Source: Bacillota bacterium (GTDB lineage Bacteria > Bacillota > Clostridia > Lachnospirales > Lachnospiraceae). From it: DNA of 64,000 bases. The stretch covers positions 1 through 64,000 of the forward strand of contig CABJAN010000011.1 of NCBI GenBank assembly GCA_902363515.1, read 5' to 3'. This document shows positions 7,689-15,523 of this stretch, piece by piece. Both the position numbers and the translations under genes were made by a program. The stretch's first letter is position 1. Each line of letters starts with the position of its first letter. The notes beneath the pieces were generated by a model. It saw only the letters and a list, made by a program, of their open reading frames with translations, searched no databases and was not told the DNA's origin.

Positions 7689-9356
7689 TTATTTTTCCAC
7701 TACAAAACTCTCATAAGGACGAAGCGCCATGATTTTTTCCAATGGCCTTGTCTCATAATTACTGATTAAATAGTCTGCATTTCTAAATTCCTTCGGGATT
7801 TCCATTTCTACTTCTGTTTCAGAGAAATTACATACCACCAGAAGTTTTTCTTCACCTAATGTCCTGGTATATGCATAGATTTCTTTTGAATCCGGTAAAA
7901 GCAAATCATAGGAACCATATACAATAATTTCTTTTTCTTTCCGAAGCTGAATCAATTTCTGATAATAATAGAAAATAGAATCTGGATTCTCCAGCTCTGC
8001 TTTTACATTAATTTCTTTATAATTTGGATTTACCATAATCCATGGTGTTCCTGTTGTAAAACCTGCGTTTTCACTGTCATCCCACTGGAATGGTGTTCTG
8101 GCATTATCCCGGCTCTTATATCTTAAATAGCCCATCATTTCTTCTGAAGTAAATACCTCCTGTTCCTCCACCAGTTCATGATAAGCATTGATGCTGTCCA
8201 AATCCCGGAAATCTTCCACCGAAGTAAAGGGTACGTTGGTCATGCCCAACTCCTGCCCCTGATATACATAAGGTGTTCCCTGCATCATATGCAGACAGGT
8301 TGCCAGCATTTTAGCAGATACATCGTGATATTCCCTGCTGTCATTTCCAAATCTGGAAACTGAGCGCGGCTGATCATGATTTTCCCAAAACAGACTGTTC
8401 CAGGCAATATCTTCCAGACCTTTCTGCCATTTTGTAAGGATTTCTTTTAAATCTCTTAAATCCATTTTTTTATCTGTCCACTTATTTGTGCCATCTGCAT
8501 CCACATCCATGTGTTCAAACTGGAACACCATGTTCAATTCTTTTTCATCACTTCTGGCGTATTTTTTCGCTTCTTCCAAAGTAACGCCAGAGCATTCTCC
8601 TACGGTAATGGTATCTGCATTGTTCAGCACTTTCTCTCTCATTTCCTGAAGATACTCATGGACATGAGGACCATTGGCAGGTTCATTAAAGCTGGCATAA
8701 CCATTAATACCAACCGGACCGTCCGGTAAATCCGGTTTCTTGGAAATCAGGCTGATAACGTCCATACGGAAGCCATCCACACCTTTGTCCAGCCACCAGT
8801 TCATCATGTCAAAAACTTCCTGGCGCACCTTAGGATTGTCCCAGTTCAAATCCGGCTGTTTCTTAGAAAACAGATGGAGATAATACATATCTGTCTTTTC
8901 GTCGTATTTCCATGCCGGGCCTGAGAAACAGGATCCCCAGTTATTTGGTTCTTTTCCATCTTTTCCGGGTCTCCAGATATAATAATCCCGGTATGGATTA
9001 TCTACGGATTTCTGACTTTCTATAAACCACGGATGTTCATCTGAGGTATGATTTACTACTAAATCCATCACCAGTTTGATACCATGCTCATGAGCTGCTG
9101 TAAGCATCCGGTCAAAATCCTCCATGGTGCCAAACTCATCCATAATTGCCTGGTAATTGCTGATGTCATAACCATTGTCATCATTGGGGGATTTATAAAC
9201 CGGGGACAGCCACAGCACATTAATGCCAAGCTTTTGAAGATAATCCATCTTTTCTGTAATTCCGTTTAAATCCCCGATTCCATCTCCATTGCTGTCCTTG
9301 AAGCTTCTGGGATAAATCTGATAAACAATACTTTCTTTCCACCATCTTTTTTCCAT
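7689..9356 (-). CDS. Oligo-1,6-glucosidase / alpha-glucosidase (GH13)
   Basis: A 555-residue GH13 enzyme of the oligo-1,6-glucosidase type, without a signal peptide, so cytoplasmic. The catalytic triad is readable: nucleophile D199 in GFRMDVIS, acid/base E254 in VGECSG, and the transition-state stabiliser near D328 in WENHDQPRS. The residue after the nucleophile is Val, which in this family favours alpha-1,6 bonds (isomaltose, isomaltooligosaccharides, panose) over alpha-1,4 bonds. An AGGAGA site 7 nt before the ATG at 9356 decides the start against a longer 573-residue reading. It appears to be a single-gene unit for intracellular breakdown of imported oligosaccharides. Confidence 0.88.
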   Translation of the reverse strand: MEKRWWKESIVYQIYPRSFKDSNGDGIGDLNGITEKMDYLQKLGINVLWLSPVYKSPNDDNGYDISNYQAIMDEFGTMEDFDRMLTAAHEHGIKLVMDLVVNHTSDEHPWFIESQKSVDNPYRDYYIWRPGKDGKEPNNWGSCFSGPAWKYDEKTDMYYLHLFSKKQPDLNWDNPKVRQEVFDMMNWWLDKGVDGFRMDVISLISKKPDLPDGPVGINGYASFNEPANGPHVHEYLQEMREKVLNNADTITVGECSGVTLEEAKKYARSDEKELNMVFQFEHMDVDADGTNKWTDKKMDLRDLKEILTKWQKGLEDIAWNSLFWENHDQPRSVSRFGNDSREYHDVSAKMLATCLHMMQGTPYVYQGQELGMTNVPFTSVEDFRDLDSINAYHELVEEQEVFTSEEMMGYLRYKSRDNARTPFQWDDSENAGFTTGTPWIMVNPNYKEINVKAELENPDSIFYYYQKLIQLRKEKEIIVYGSYDLLLPDSKEIYAYTRTLGEEKLLVVCNFSETEVEMEIPKEFRNADYLISNYETRPLEKIMALRPYESFVVEK

Positions 9357-9472
9357 TGCTACATTCTCCTTTTGGAACAATTTTCTCACATATTTTGCTG
9401 TTTTTATCATAGCTTATCCCCGGAGAAATGTCTTACGCTTTTGAGGCTAAAAACTACGCTTTTCTGACTTTC

Positions 9473-10585
9473 CTAGAAAGTCAGCTTTTCCAAAATCCTC
9501 ACAATCTCCTCCCCACTGTTCCCCGAAACCGTCTCCTTCTGCGCCTTTTTCATAGCCTCCACTTTTTCCGGATTTTGAAGCAGCGCTCTTCCTTGTTCTA
9601 CCTGTGCTTCTACAGTTCGTGGCGCAATGGACATGCCATGGCGGACAAAAAATCTCCTGTTTGCAGATTCACATCCAGGTATGGGCGCTGTGTGTACCAT
9701 AGGAATCTGGGACACAGCAGCTTCTGTAGAGGTCAGCCCCCCTGGCTTTGTATACACCATATCACACGCCTTCATATACACCTCCATTTGCCTGGTCTGC
9801 CCCACCAGAACGATACATTCCTGCTCTTTGTATTTCTTCTTCATTTTCTGGAACATTTTCTTATTATTTCCACAAACTACTATAAATACCTCTCCTTCCT
9901 GTCTGGTTTTCAGAAACTGGCCGGTGAGTTTTTCCAAATCTCCTGCTCCCATGCTGCCTCCAATGACCAGATACACCGTCGCGTCCACGGGAAGATGCAA
10001 ATATTCCCTGGCCTTTTTCTTATCTGCCTTTCTGGAAAAGCGGCTGCTTACCGGTATGCCTGCAGGTATCAGTTTTTCCTCTGGAATCCCTCTTTTTACA
10101 CAGGCCTTTACCATTTCCTCATGTGCTACAATGTAAGCGTCACACCTGGTCTCCTCCCAAAAGGGAATACAGGTATAGTCTGTCATCACTGCTATCATAG
10201 GAGGCAGTTCTGTTCCCTGCCGTTTCATATAAGTCAGGGTTTCAGATGGATAGAGATGTGGCATCAGAATCCCATCAAACTTTTCCTCTTCCAAATAAGG
10301 TCCCAGATATTTACTCATCTTCGCATTTATATAATATACAGGAGATTTCCTCATAATTCTGCTGGCAGCCATACCAATCTGATACACAGCCCCGAACACA
10401 TGAGGCATTTTTTTCACAGTATTCACATAAACACCGCCTACCGTATCCGAAACCTTTTGTCCTGCCAGCGTTAAATAATCAAACATCACAGCTTCATGTC
10501 CATGAGCTTCCAGGGCTTCCTTCATGGCAAAGCCGGCAGCATCATGCCCTCCTCCTGTTTTACAGGATAATATTAAAACCTTCAT
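9473..10585 (-). CDS. Diacylglycerol glycosyltransferase-like protein (GT28, UgtP/MGDG synthase type)
   Basis: A 370-residue GT-B fold glycosyltransferase. The N-terminal MGDG-synthase domain starts with VLILSCKTGGGHDAA (the GGGH acceptor-site motif). The C-terminal GT28-like domain holds the donor site, with VIGGSMGAGD and TKPGGLTSTEA. It likely transfers hexose from a UDP-sugar to diacylglycerol, making glycolipids or a lipoteichoic-acid anchor at the inner leaflet of the membrane. It starts 3 nt after plsY in a run pgsA-plsY-glycosyltransferase, so it is placed with the genes that make phosphatidic acid and phosphatidylglycerol. The sugar and the number of residues added are unknown. Confidence 0.82.
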   Translation of the reverse strand: MKVLILSCKTGGGHDAAGFAMKEALEAHGHEAVMFDYLTLAGQKVSDTVGGVYVNTVKKMPHVFGAVYQIGMAASRIMRKSPVYYINAKMSKYLGPYLEEEKFDGILMPHLYPSETLTYMKRQGTELPPMIAVMTDYTCIPFWEETRCDAYIVAHEEMVKACVKRGIPEEKLIPAGIPVSSRFSRKADKKKAREYLHLPVDATVYLVIGGSMGAGDLEKLTGQFLKTRQEGEVFIVVCGNNKKMFQKMKKKYKEQECIVLVGQTRQMEVYMKACDMVYTKPGGLTSTEAAVSQIPMVHTAPIPGCESANRRFFVRHGMSIAPRTVEAQVEQGRALLQNPEKVEAMKKAQKETVSGNSGEEIVRILEKLTF

Positions 10586-10588
10586 ATA

Positions 10589-11206
10589 TTAATTTCTCCT
10601 AAAACCGAAACGTATCTTTTTCTCTTTGTTCTTTTTCAAATCTTCTCTGTGCTTATCCAGTACAACAAAGGAAATCAGACAATTTCCCACTGTCACAGCC
10701 AGATTCAGCTTAAAGCAAATGCCGCTTAGTAACCAGCACAGATAAGTAACTGCAGTGCGGAAACTATGGGGATCAATAATAATAACCAGCGTAAACAGCA
10801 GATACCAGAAAATCAAAAGCCACAGATCTGTAAACATAGGGTACAAGCCTAACAAAACGCCAAAAGAAACCGCAATCCCCTTGCCCCCTTTTCTCCGTCC
10901 ACCCAGAAATGGAAACGCATGTCCCAGCACCGGAGCTGCCATCACCAGGGAAAAAGCCATATGCTCTGTTCCGATTTCCCTGGCAGCCAGATAAACCGGT
11001 ACCATACCCTTTAAAAGATCACATAAAAGCACCACAAGCCCACAGGAGGCACCTCCATAAAAGAAGGCATTGGCTGTACCCGGATTTCCATCACTGCTGA
11101 GGCTTCGCACATCAATGCCACGCAGCACCTTGGGAACCACGTAACCAAACATCACGCTGCCCGAAACATACCCCAATACAATATAAAACATTGCCTGCAT
11201 CAGCAT
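10589..11206 (-). CDS. plsY: PlsY-like glycerol-3-phosphate acyltransferase
   Basis: A 205-residue polytopic membrane protein with the three PlsY motifs: GYVSGSVMFG near the N-terminus, SDGNPGTANAF (family form GSGNPGATN), and GHAFPFLGGRRKGGKGIA. It transfers the acyl group from acyl-phosphate to glycerol-3-phosphate, giving lysophosphatidic acid, the first membrane-lipid intermediate. The start overlaps the pgsA stop by 7 nt and the stop lies 3 nt before the glycosyltransferase, so translation is probably coupled. The motif variation (SDGNPGTAN) suggests a divergent or second PlsY rather than the housekeeping copy. Confidence 0.85.
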   Translation of the reverse strand: MLMQAMFYIVLGYVSGSVMFGYVVPKVLRGIDVRSLSSDGNPGTANAFFYGGASCGLVVLLCDLLKGMVPVYLAAREIGTEHMAFSLVMAAPVLGHAFPFLGGRRKGGKGIAVSFGVLLGLYPMFTDLWLLIFWYLLFTLVIIIDPHSFRTAVTYLCWLLSGICFKLNLAVTVGNCLISFVVLDKHREDLKKNKEKKIRFGFRRN

Positions 11207-11757
11207 TTTCTCATCCTCCAGAATTCAGGAATATATAAAAGCAACGTAACTGCCATAATCACCATTTCTGAATAAACAAGGAAATTCACTGTCTTTATGG
11301 AAATTCCAGGCAGCAGCACCAGCATACACAGCACCAGAAACAACGTTGCTGTACAGACTTTGCCAAACCACTTAGCTCCATCCAGTTTCTTTCCTCTTCT
11401 CAGATTAATCAGGCCCATCACTGCCATAAATCCTTCTTTTACCAGCATCAGCAAAACCAGATACCGCATGGAGGTATAGCGCACAGCCAGACAAAGAGCA
11501 ATGGCTGCATGGGTGAGCTTATCTGCAAAAGGGTCTAAAAATTTGCCAAACTCTGTAATCATATTAAATTTTCTTGCTACTTTTCCATCCAGTAAATCCG
11601 TAATGGTAGATACTGCCACAATGGCTGCTGCAACATAATAATCCTTCATGGTATCTGCCTGAAGATACACCACACAGAAAACCGGTATCAGTAAAATCCT
11701 GAAATATCCCATGCAATTAGGAATGGAAAACAGCTCCTCTTTTTTTATTTTGTTCAT
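11200..11757 (-). CDS. CDP-alcohol phosphatidyltransferase (PgsA-like)
   Basis: A 185-residue membrane enzyme. The CDP-alcohol phosphotransferase signature D-G-x2-A-R-x8-G-x3-D-x3-D is intact as DGKVARKFNMITEFGKFLDP followed by FADK; these aspartates bind the metal and CDP-diacylglycerol. The family member most like this is CDP-diacylglycerol--glycerol-3-phosphate 3-phosphatidyltransferase, making phosphatidylglycerol phosphate. It is the first gene of a three-gene membrane lipid operon with plsY and a UgtP-like glycosyltransferase. Other alcohols (serine, inositol) are less likely given length and context, but specificity is not proven. Confidence 0.82.
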   Translation of the reverse strand: MNKIKKEELFSIPNCMGYFRILLIPVFCVVYLQADTMKDYYVAAAIVAVSTITDLLDGKVARKFNMITEFGKFLDPFADKLTHAAIALCLAVRYTSMRYLVLLMLVKEGFMAVMGLINLRRGKKLDGAKWFGKVCTATLFLVLCMLVLLPGISIKTVNFLVYSEMVIMAVTLLLYIPEFWRMRKC

Positions 11758-11790
11758 GTTATTCCCTTCTTTCTCTTTTGTCTGTCATTG

Positions 11791-13629
11791 TCACTGCTCC
11801 TGCCCTGATAAAATTCCCATGGCAGCCTCTTCTTCAAACTGTCTGGAATACAGCTCATAATAATAGCCCTTTGCCTGAAGCAATTCCTTATGGGTTCCCT
11901 GCTCAATGATTTTCCCGTCCTTTACCACCAGAATCACATCTGCTCTTCGTATGGTAGACAATCTGTGAGCAATTACAAAAGAAGTATGCCCTTTCAGCAA
12001 ATGGTCTGTAGCCTGCTGGATTAGCTGCTCTGTCTGGGTATCAATGGAAGAGGTTGCCTCATCCAGCACAAAAATCCTTGGGTTTGCCAGAATCGCCCTT
12101 GCAAAAGAAATCAACTGTTTTTCTCCTGTAGAAAGTCTTCCTCCGCTCTCTCCCACATCACTTTCATATCCCTGCTCCAGTTTCTCTGCCACCACATCTG
12201 CAGAAACCTGTTTTGCAGCTTCCCTTACTTCCTCATCCGTAGCATCCAGTCTGCCATAACGAATGTTATCATACAAGGTTCCGGAAAACAAATGAGGATT
12301 TTGAAGGACATAGCCAATCTGACTGTGAAGCCAGAGCTGGGAGCGCAGGCGGTAATCCTTTCCATCAATGAGAATTCTTCCCCTGGTGGGTTCAAAAAAT
12401 CTGCCCAACAGATTTACCAGGGTTGATTTTCCCGCTCCTGTCTCTCCTACAATAGCCACATTAGTCCCTGCAGGCACATGGAGATTAAAATGTTCCAACA
12501 CATACTCTTTTCCATCCGGATACCGAAAAGAAACGTCTTCAAAGGTAATATCTCCCTGGATTTCTTCCCAGTTTTCCTTTTTGGGATGAAACATATCCCC
12601 GTATTTTTCCTCCACCTCAGGACTGTCACAGACATTAGGTTCCTGCTCCAGCAAATCTGTAACACGCTCAATATTAGCCTGGCAGGAAATCAAATCCGCC
12701 AGAAGTCTTGCAAGCTGCTGAATAGGTTCAAAAATCACCACTGCATAAGAAATAAAAACCGAAAGGGTGCCAAGCTGCAAAAGTTCTTCCTGTACCATAT
12801 GTCCGCCCCGTTCCAGTACAATGGCACAGGCAATGGAGCTAAAAAGCAAAATCGTAGGAATATAAATTGCATTTAACCTTGCCGAATGTATGGCAGCCTG
12901 ATGCATCTTTTTTGTAATCTTGAAGAAATTGTTCTGATTGTCCTCTTCTACTACCATACTTTTGGAAGTTCTCACTCCTGTGATTCCTTCATTGTAAGCA
13001 TTAGTAATCTGAGAATTGATTTTCCGCACTTTCCGGTTCCAATGGAGAATCTTGTTCTGGAAATATACAGTAAGCAGAGCAATACAGGGCACAATCATCA
13101 TAATAATCAGTGCCAGCTTCCAATTCAGCAAAAGCATAATACCAAATACACTGACCACATAAACAAAAGCCCAGAACATATCCACCAGTCCCCATGCAGT
13201 CATCCCGGCTATCTTTAGCGTATCACTCATGACCCTGGCATGTATGTACCCCACTGGCGTTGTGTTATAGTAGGAAAAGGATAAGGTCTGAAGATGTTCA
13301 AACTGCGCCCATTTTAAATCCTTTCCCACGCACATCTCAATGGTGGTTGCCGCATGAACGGAAACATAGACAAATACTGTCTGCAGCACAATCAGTCCAA
13401 TATACACCCCTGCAAAGATAGGAATTCCATCCAAAGTATCCGGCACAATAAAATGGTCAATGGCGTAGCTTTGAAACAGTGGCACCAGCACATCAATACC
13501 GGCCAGCAGTAAGTTTAAGCCTATGGTAATCACAAAATATTTTTTATATGGTTTAAAAAAGGGCAACATTTTCGCCCAGACCTGAAAGCTAAAGGGTTTC
13601 TTATATTCCTGTTCTTCGTATGCTGCCAT
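11791..13629 (-). CDS. ABC exporter half-transporter, subunit 2 (catalytic site)
   Basis: A 612-residue type IV ABC exporter half: a six-helix membrane domain (about 15-330) followed by a nucleotide-binding domain with GETGAGKST, signature LSTGEKQL and Walker B FVLDEATSSID, keeping the catalytic Glu. It starts 3 nt after the partner gene at 13633-15393, and the two should form a heterodimer. This subunit provides the intact Walker B glutamate. Substrates of such pairs include drugs, lipids and peptides; nothing in the neighbourhood fixes the substrate. Confidence 0.85.
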   Translation of the reverse strand: MAAYEEQEYKKPFSFQVWAKMLPFFKPYKKYFVITIGLNLLLAGIDVLVPLFQSYAIDHFIVPDTLDGIPIFAGVYIGLIVLQTVFVYVSVHAATTIEMCVGKDLKWAQFEHLQTLSFSYYNTTPVGYIHARVMSDTLKIAGMTAWGLVDMFWAFVYVVSVFGIMLLLNWKLALIIMMIVPCIALLTVYFQNKILHWNRKVRKINSQITNAYNEGITGVRTSKSMVVEEDNQNNFFKITKKMHQAAIHSARLNAIYIPTILLFSSIACAIVLERGGHMVQEELLQLGTLSVFISYAVVIFEPIQQLARLLADLISCQANIERVTDLLEQEPNVCDSPEVEEKYGDMFHPKKENWEEIQGDITFEDVSFRYPDGKEYVLEHFNLHVPAGTNVAIVGETGAGKSTLVNLLGRFFEPTRGRILIDGKDYRLRSQLWLHSQIGYVLQNPHLFSGTLYDNIRYGRLDATDEEVREAAKQVSADVVAEKLEQGYESDVGESGGRLSTGEKQLISFARAILANPRIFVLDEATSSIDTQTEQLIQQATDHLLKGHTSFVIAHRLSTIRRADVILVVKDGKIIEQGTHKELLQAKGYYYELYSRQFEEEAAMGILSGQEQ

Positions 13630-13632
13630 CTC

Positions 13633-15393
13633 TTATCCCTCCACCTGCATCCGGTCATCCTGACTCATCTGAATCTCATAGACCTGTCTGTAAATTCCAT
13701 TTCCACGAATCAGCTCTTCGTGAGTTCCTCTCTCCTGAATCTTCCCCTGATGTAACACCAGAATCTCATCTGCGCTCATCAGTGTTGTAATCCGGTGAGA
13801 AATCAAAATCACCGTAGTGTCCTTACAATTTTCCAACAGCGCTTTTCGGATCTTCGCATCTGTCTGGGAGTCCACTGCAGAAAGAGAATCGTCAAAAATC
13901 ATAATGGGAGTCTTCTGAAGAAGCATTCTGGCAATGGCCACGCGCTGCCTCTGACCGCCTGATAAAGTAACGCCCCGCTCTCCCACCAGAGTGTCATAAC
14001 CATCCGGGAAATTCATAATGGTTTCATCCACACAGGCAATTTTTGCTGCCTGCCGAATTTCCTCCATAGTTGCATCTGGTCTTGCCGCCGCAATATTTTC
14101 CCTGATGGTACGGGAATAGAGAAAGGGTTCCTGCAGTACCACTCCCACGTTTTTACGCAGCCATTCCAGGGGAATTTCCTGTATATTCTTTCCTCCAAGT
14201 GTGATACTTCCCTCTCCCTCTTTTAATTCATACAAACGGTTTAAAAGCTGAATCAGAGTAGACTTCCCGCTTCCTGTACCGCCCAGAATCCCCAGTGTCT
14301 TTCCTTTTGGAAGCACAAAATCAATATCCGAAAGCACCGGCTGTTCTTCCTCATAGGCAAAATTCACATGAGAAAAACAAAGGTCAAAGTCTTCTGATTT
14401 TTCCTTCCTCTCCTCACCATAGGCTTCCTCTTCCCCACGAATAATATAGTCCACACGTTCAAAGGAGACTCCCGCCTTACTCATATCCGAAAGAATACGT
14501 CCCAGTCCTCTGATTGGCCATACCAGAGTGGTATTATAGGAAGCAAAAGCAATAAATTCTCCTACGGTAATGTTACCCTGCACCGCTTCCATGGCTCCCA
14601 GTACAATGACTGCTACCACCTGAAGTCCTGTAATCAGGTCTCCCATTCCCCAGTAAAGGCCGGACAAGGTTCCCAGGCGAATCCAGAGGTTTGCAAACCG
14701 GTCATTCTTTTCCTGAAACCGCTCCATCTCAAACTTTTCCCGTCCAAAGGCACGCACCACCCGGACACCGGTGGCATTTTCCTGGACCACAGTAGAAAGC
14801 GCTCCCTCCGCTTCATCTGCCTCTGTGAATCTTCTGGCAATTAACCGGTAAAAAATACCGGAATACGCAGCTACCACAGGAACAAACAGCAATACCACCA
14901 GCGACAGTTTCAAATTCATGGAAACCATCATAGAAAAAGACACTGCCACTAAAAATACAGTACGGAACACTTCCAAAAGCTGGGTTACCACAAAGTTTCG
15001 GATAACCTCCACATCCGAAGTACAGCGCTGGATAATATCCCCTGTCTGATGTTTGTCATGCCATTTCATAGGCATTTTCTGTACATGGGTAAACAAGGCA
15101 TCCCTCATGTTTTTCGCAAAATTCTCTCCCGCCATGGCAGTATTGATTCTGCTCACAAACAATGCTGCCCCGGACAACAATGCTACTCCTACCAGAATCA
15201 GCGCCATAATCCAGAGATTTTCCTCCAGATATAGATACCCATTTCCTTCTAATACAGAATCCACAGTGAAGCGAAATATCTGAGGTGTCAAAGAATTCAA
15301 AGCCGTAGTCACCAAAGATGCCAGCACTGCAAAAAAGAAATATTTCTTTGCGCCTTGAAAATAGCGCAAAATTAATTGAATCCTTCGTTTCAT
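13633..15393 (-). CDS. ABC exporter half-transporter, subunit 1 (degenerate ATP site)
   Basis: A 586-residue ABC exporter half with an N-terminal membrane domain and an NBD with GGTGSGKST, LSGGQRQRVAIAR and Walker B IMIFDDSLSAVD. The catalytic Glu is replaced by Asp, the hallmark of the degenerate site in heterodimeric exporters such as BmrCD or TM287/288. The start at 15393 is chosen because a GAGGGGG run lies upstream and the -10 box at 15437-15442 would put the mRNA 5' end at or after the more distal ATGs. First gene of a two-gene operon. Confidence 0.85.
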   Translation of the reverse strand: MKRRIQLILRYFQGAKKYFFFAVLASLVTTALNSLTPQIFRFTVDSVLEGNGYLYLEENLWIMALILVGVALLSGAALFVSRINTAMAGENFAKNMRDALFTHVQKMPMKWHDKHQTGDIIQRCTSDVEVIRNFVVTQLLEVFRTVFLVAVSFSMMVSMNLKLSLVVLLFVPVVAAYSGIFYRLIARRFTEADEAEGALSTVVQENATGVRVVRAFGREKFEMERFQEKNDRFANLWIRLGTLSGLYWGMGDLITGLQVVAVIVLGAMEAVQGNITVGEFIAFASYNTTLVWPIRGLGRILSDMSKAGVSFERVDYIIRGEEEAYGEERKEKSEDFDLCFSHVNFAYEEEQPVLSDIDFVLPKGKTLGILGGTGSGKSTLIQLLNRLYELKEGEGSITLGGKNIQEIPLEWLRKNVGVVLQEPFLYSRTIRENIAAARPDATMEEIRQAAKIACVDETIMNFPDGYDTLVGERGVTLSGGQRQRVAIARMLLQKTPIMIFDDSLSAVDSQTDAKIRKALLENCKDTTVILISHRITTLMSADEILVLHQGKIQERGTHEELIRGNGIYRQVYEIQMSQDDRMQVEG

Positions 15394-15436
15394 GTTTTTC
15401 TTCTGTTCATCCCCCTCTTTTATTTTCATGTAGTCT

Positions 15437-15465
15437 ATTATACAATACAATCCTCCATATGGAAA
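15437..15465 (-). promoter_or_regulatory. Putative promoter of the ABC exporter pair
   Basis: On the minus strand TTTCCA (15460-15465) and a perfect TATAAT (15437-15442) are 17 nt apart. The expected start point falls near 15430, just upstream of the chosen ATG at 15393. The -35 box lies next to the terminator hairpin of the preceding kdp operon. Confidence 0.6.
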
Positions 15466-15471
15466 CATGAA

Positions 15472-15523
15472 AAAGAAGATACTGCCGCACCAAGGGCATA
15501 CTAAGTGCAACAGTATCTTCTTT
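15472..15523 (-). terminator. Intrinsic terminator of the kdp operon
   Basis: A 13-bp stem, AAAGAAGATACTG (15472-15484) with CAGTATCTTCTTT (15511-15523), is followed by a T-rich tail on the minus strand. The upstream arm overlaps the kdpD stop codon. Confidence 0.8.

Noticed and set aside
9428..10474. Long open frame on the plus strand opposite the UgtP-like gene
   Set aside because: It is antisense to a gene with clear GT28 motifs, its peptide is Phe/His/Cys-rich as expected of a shadow, and it has no ribosome site.
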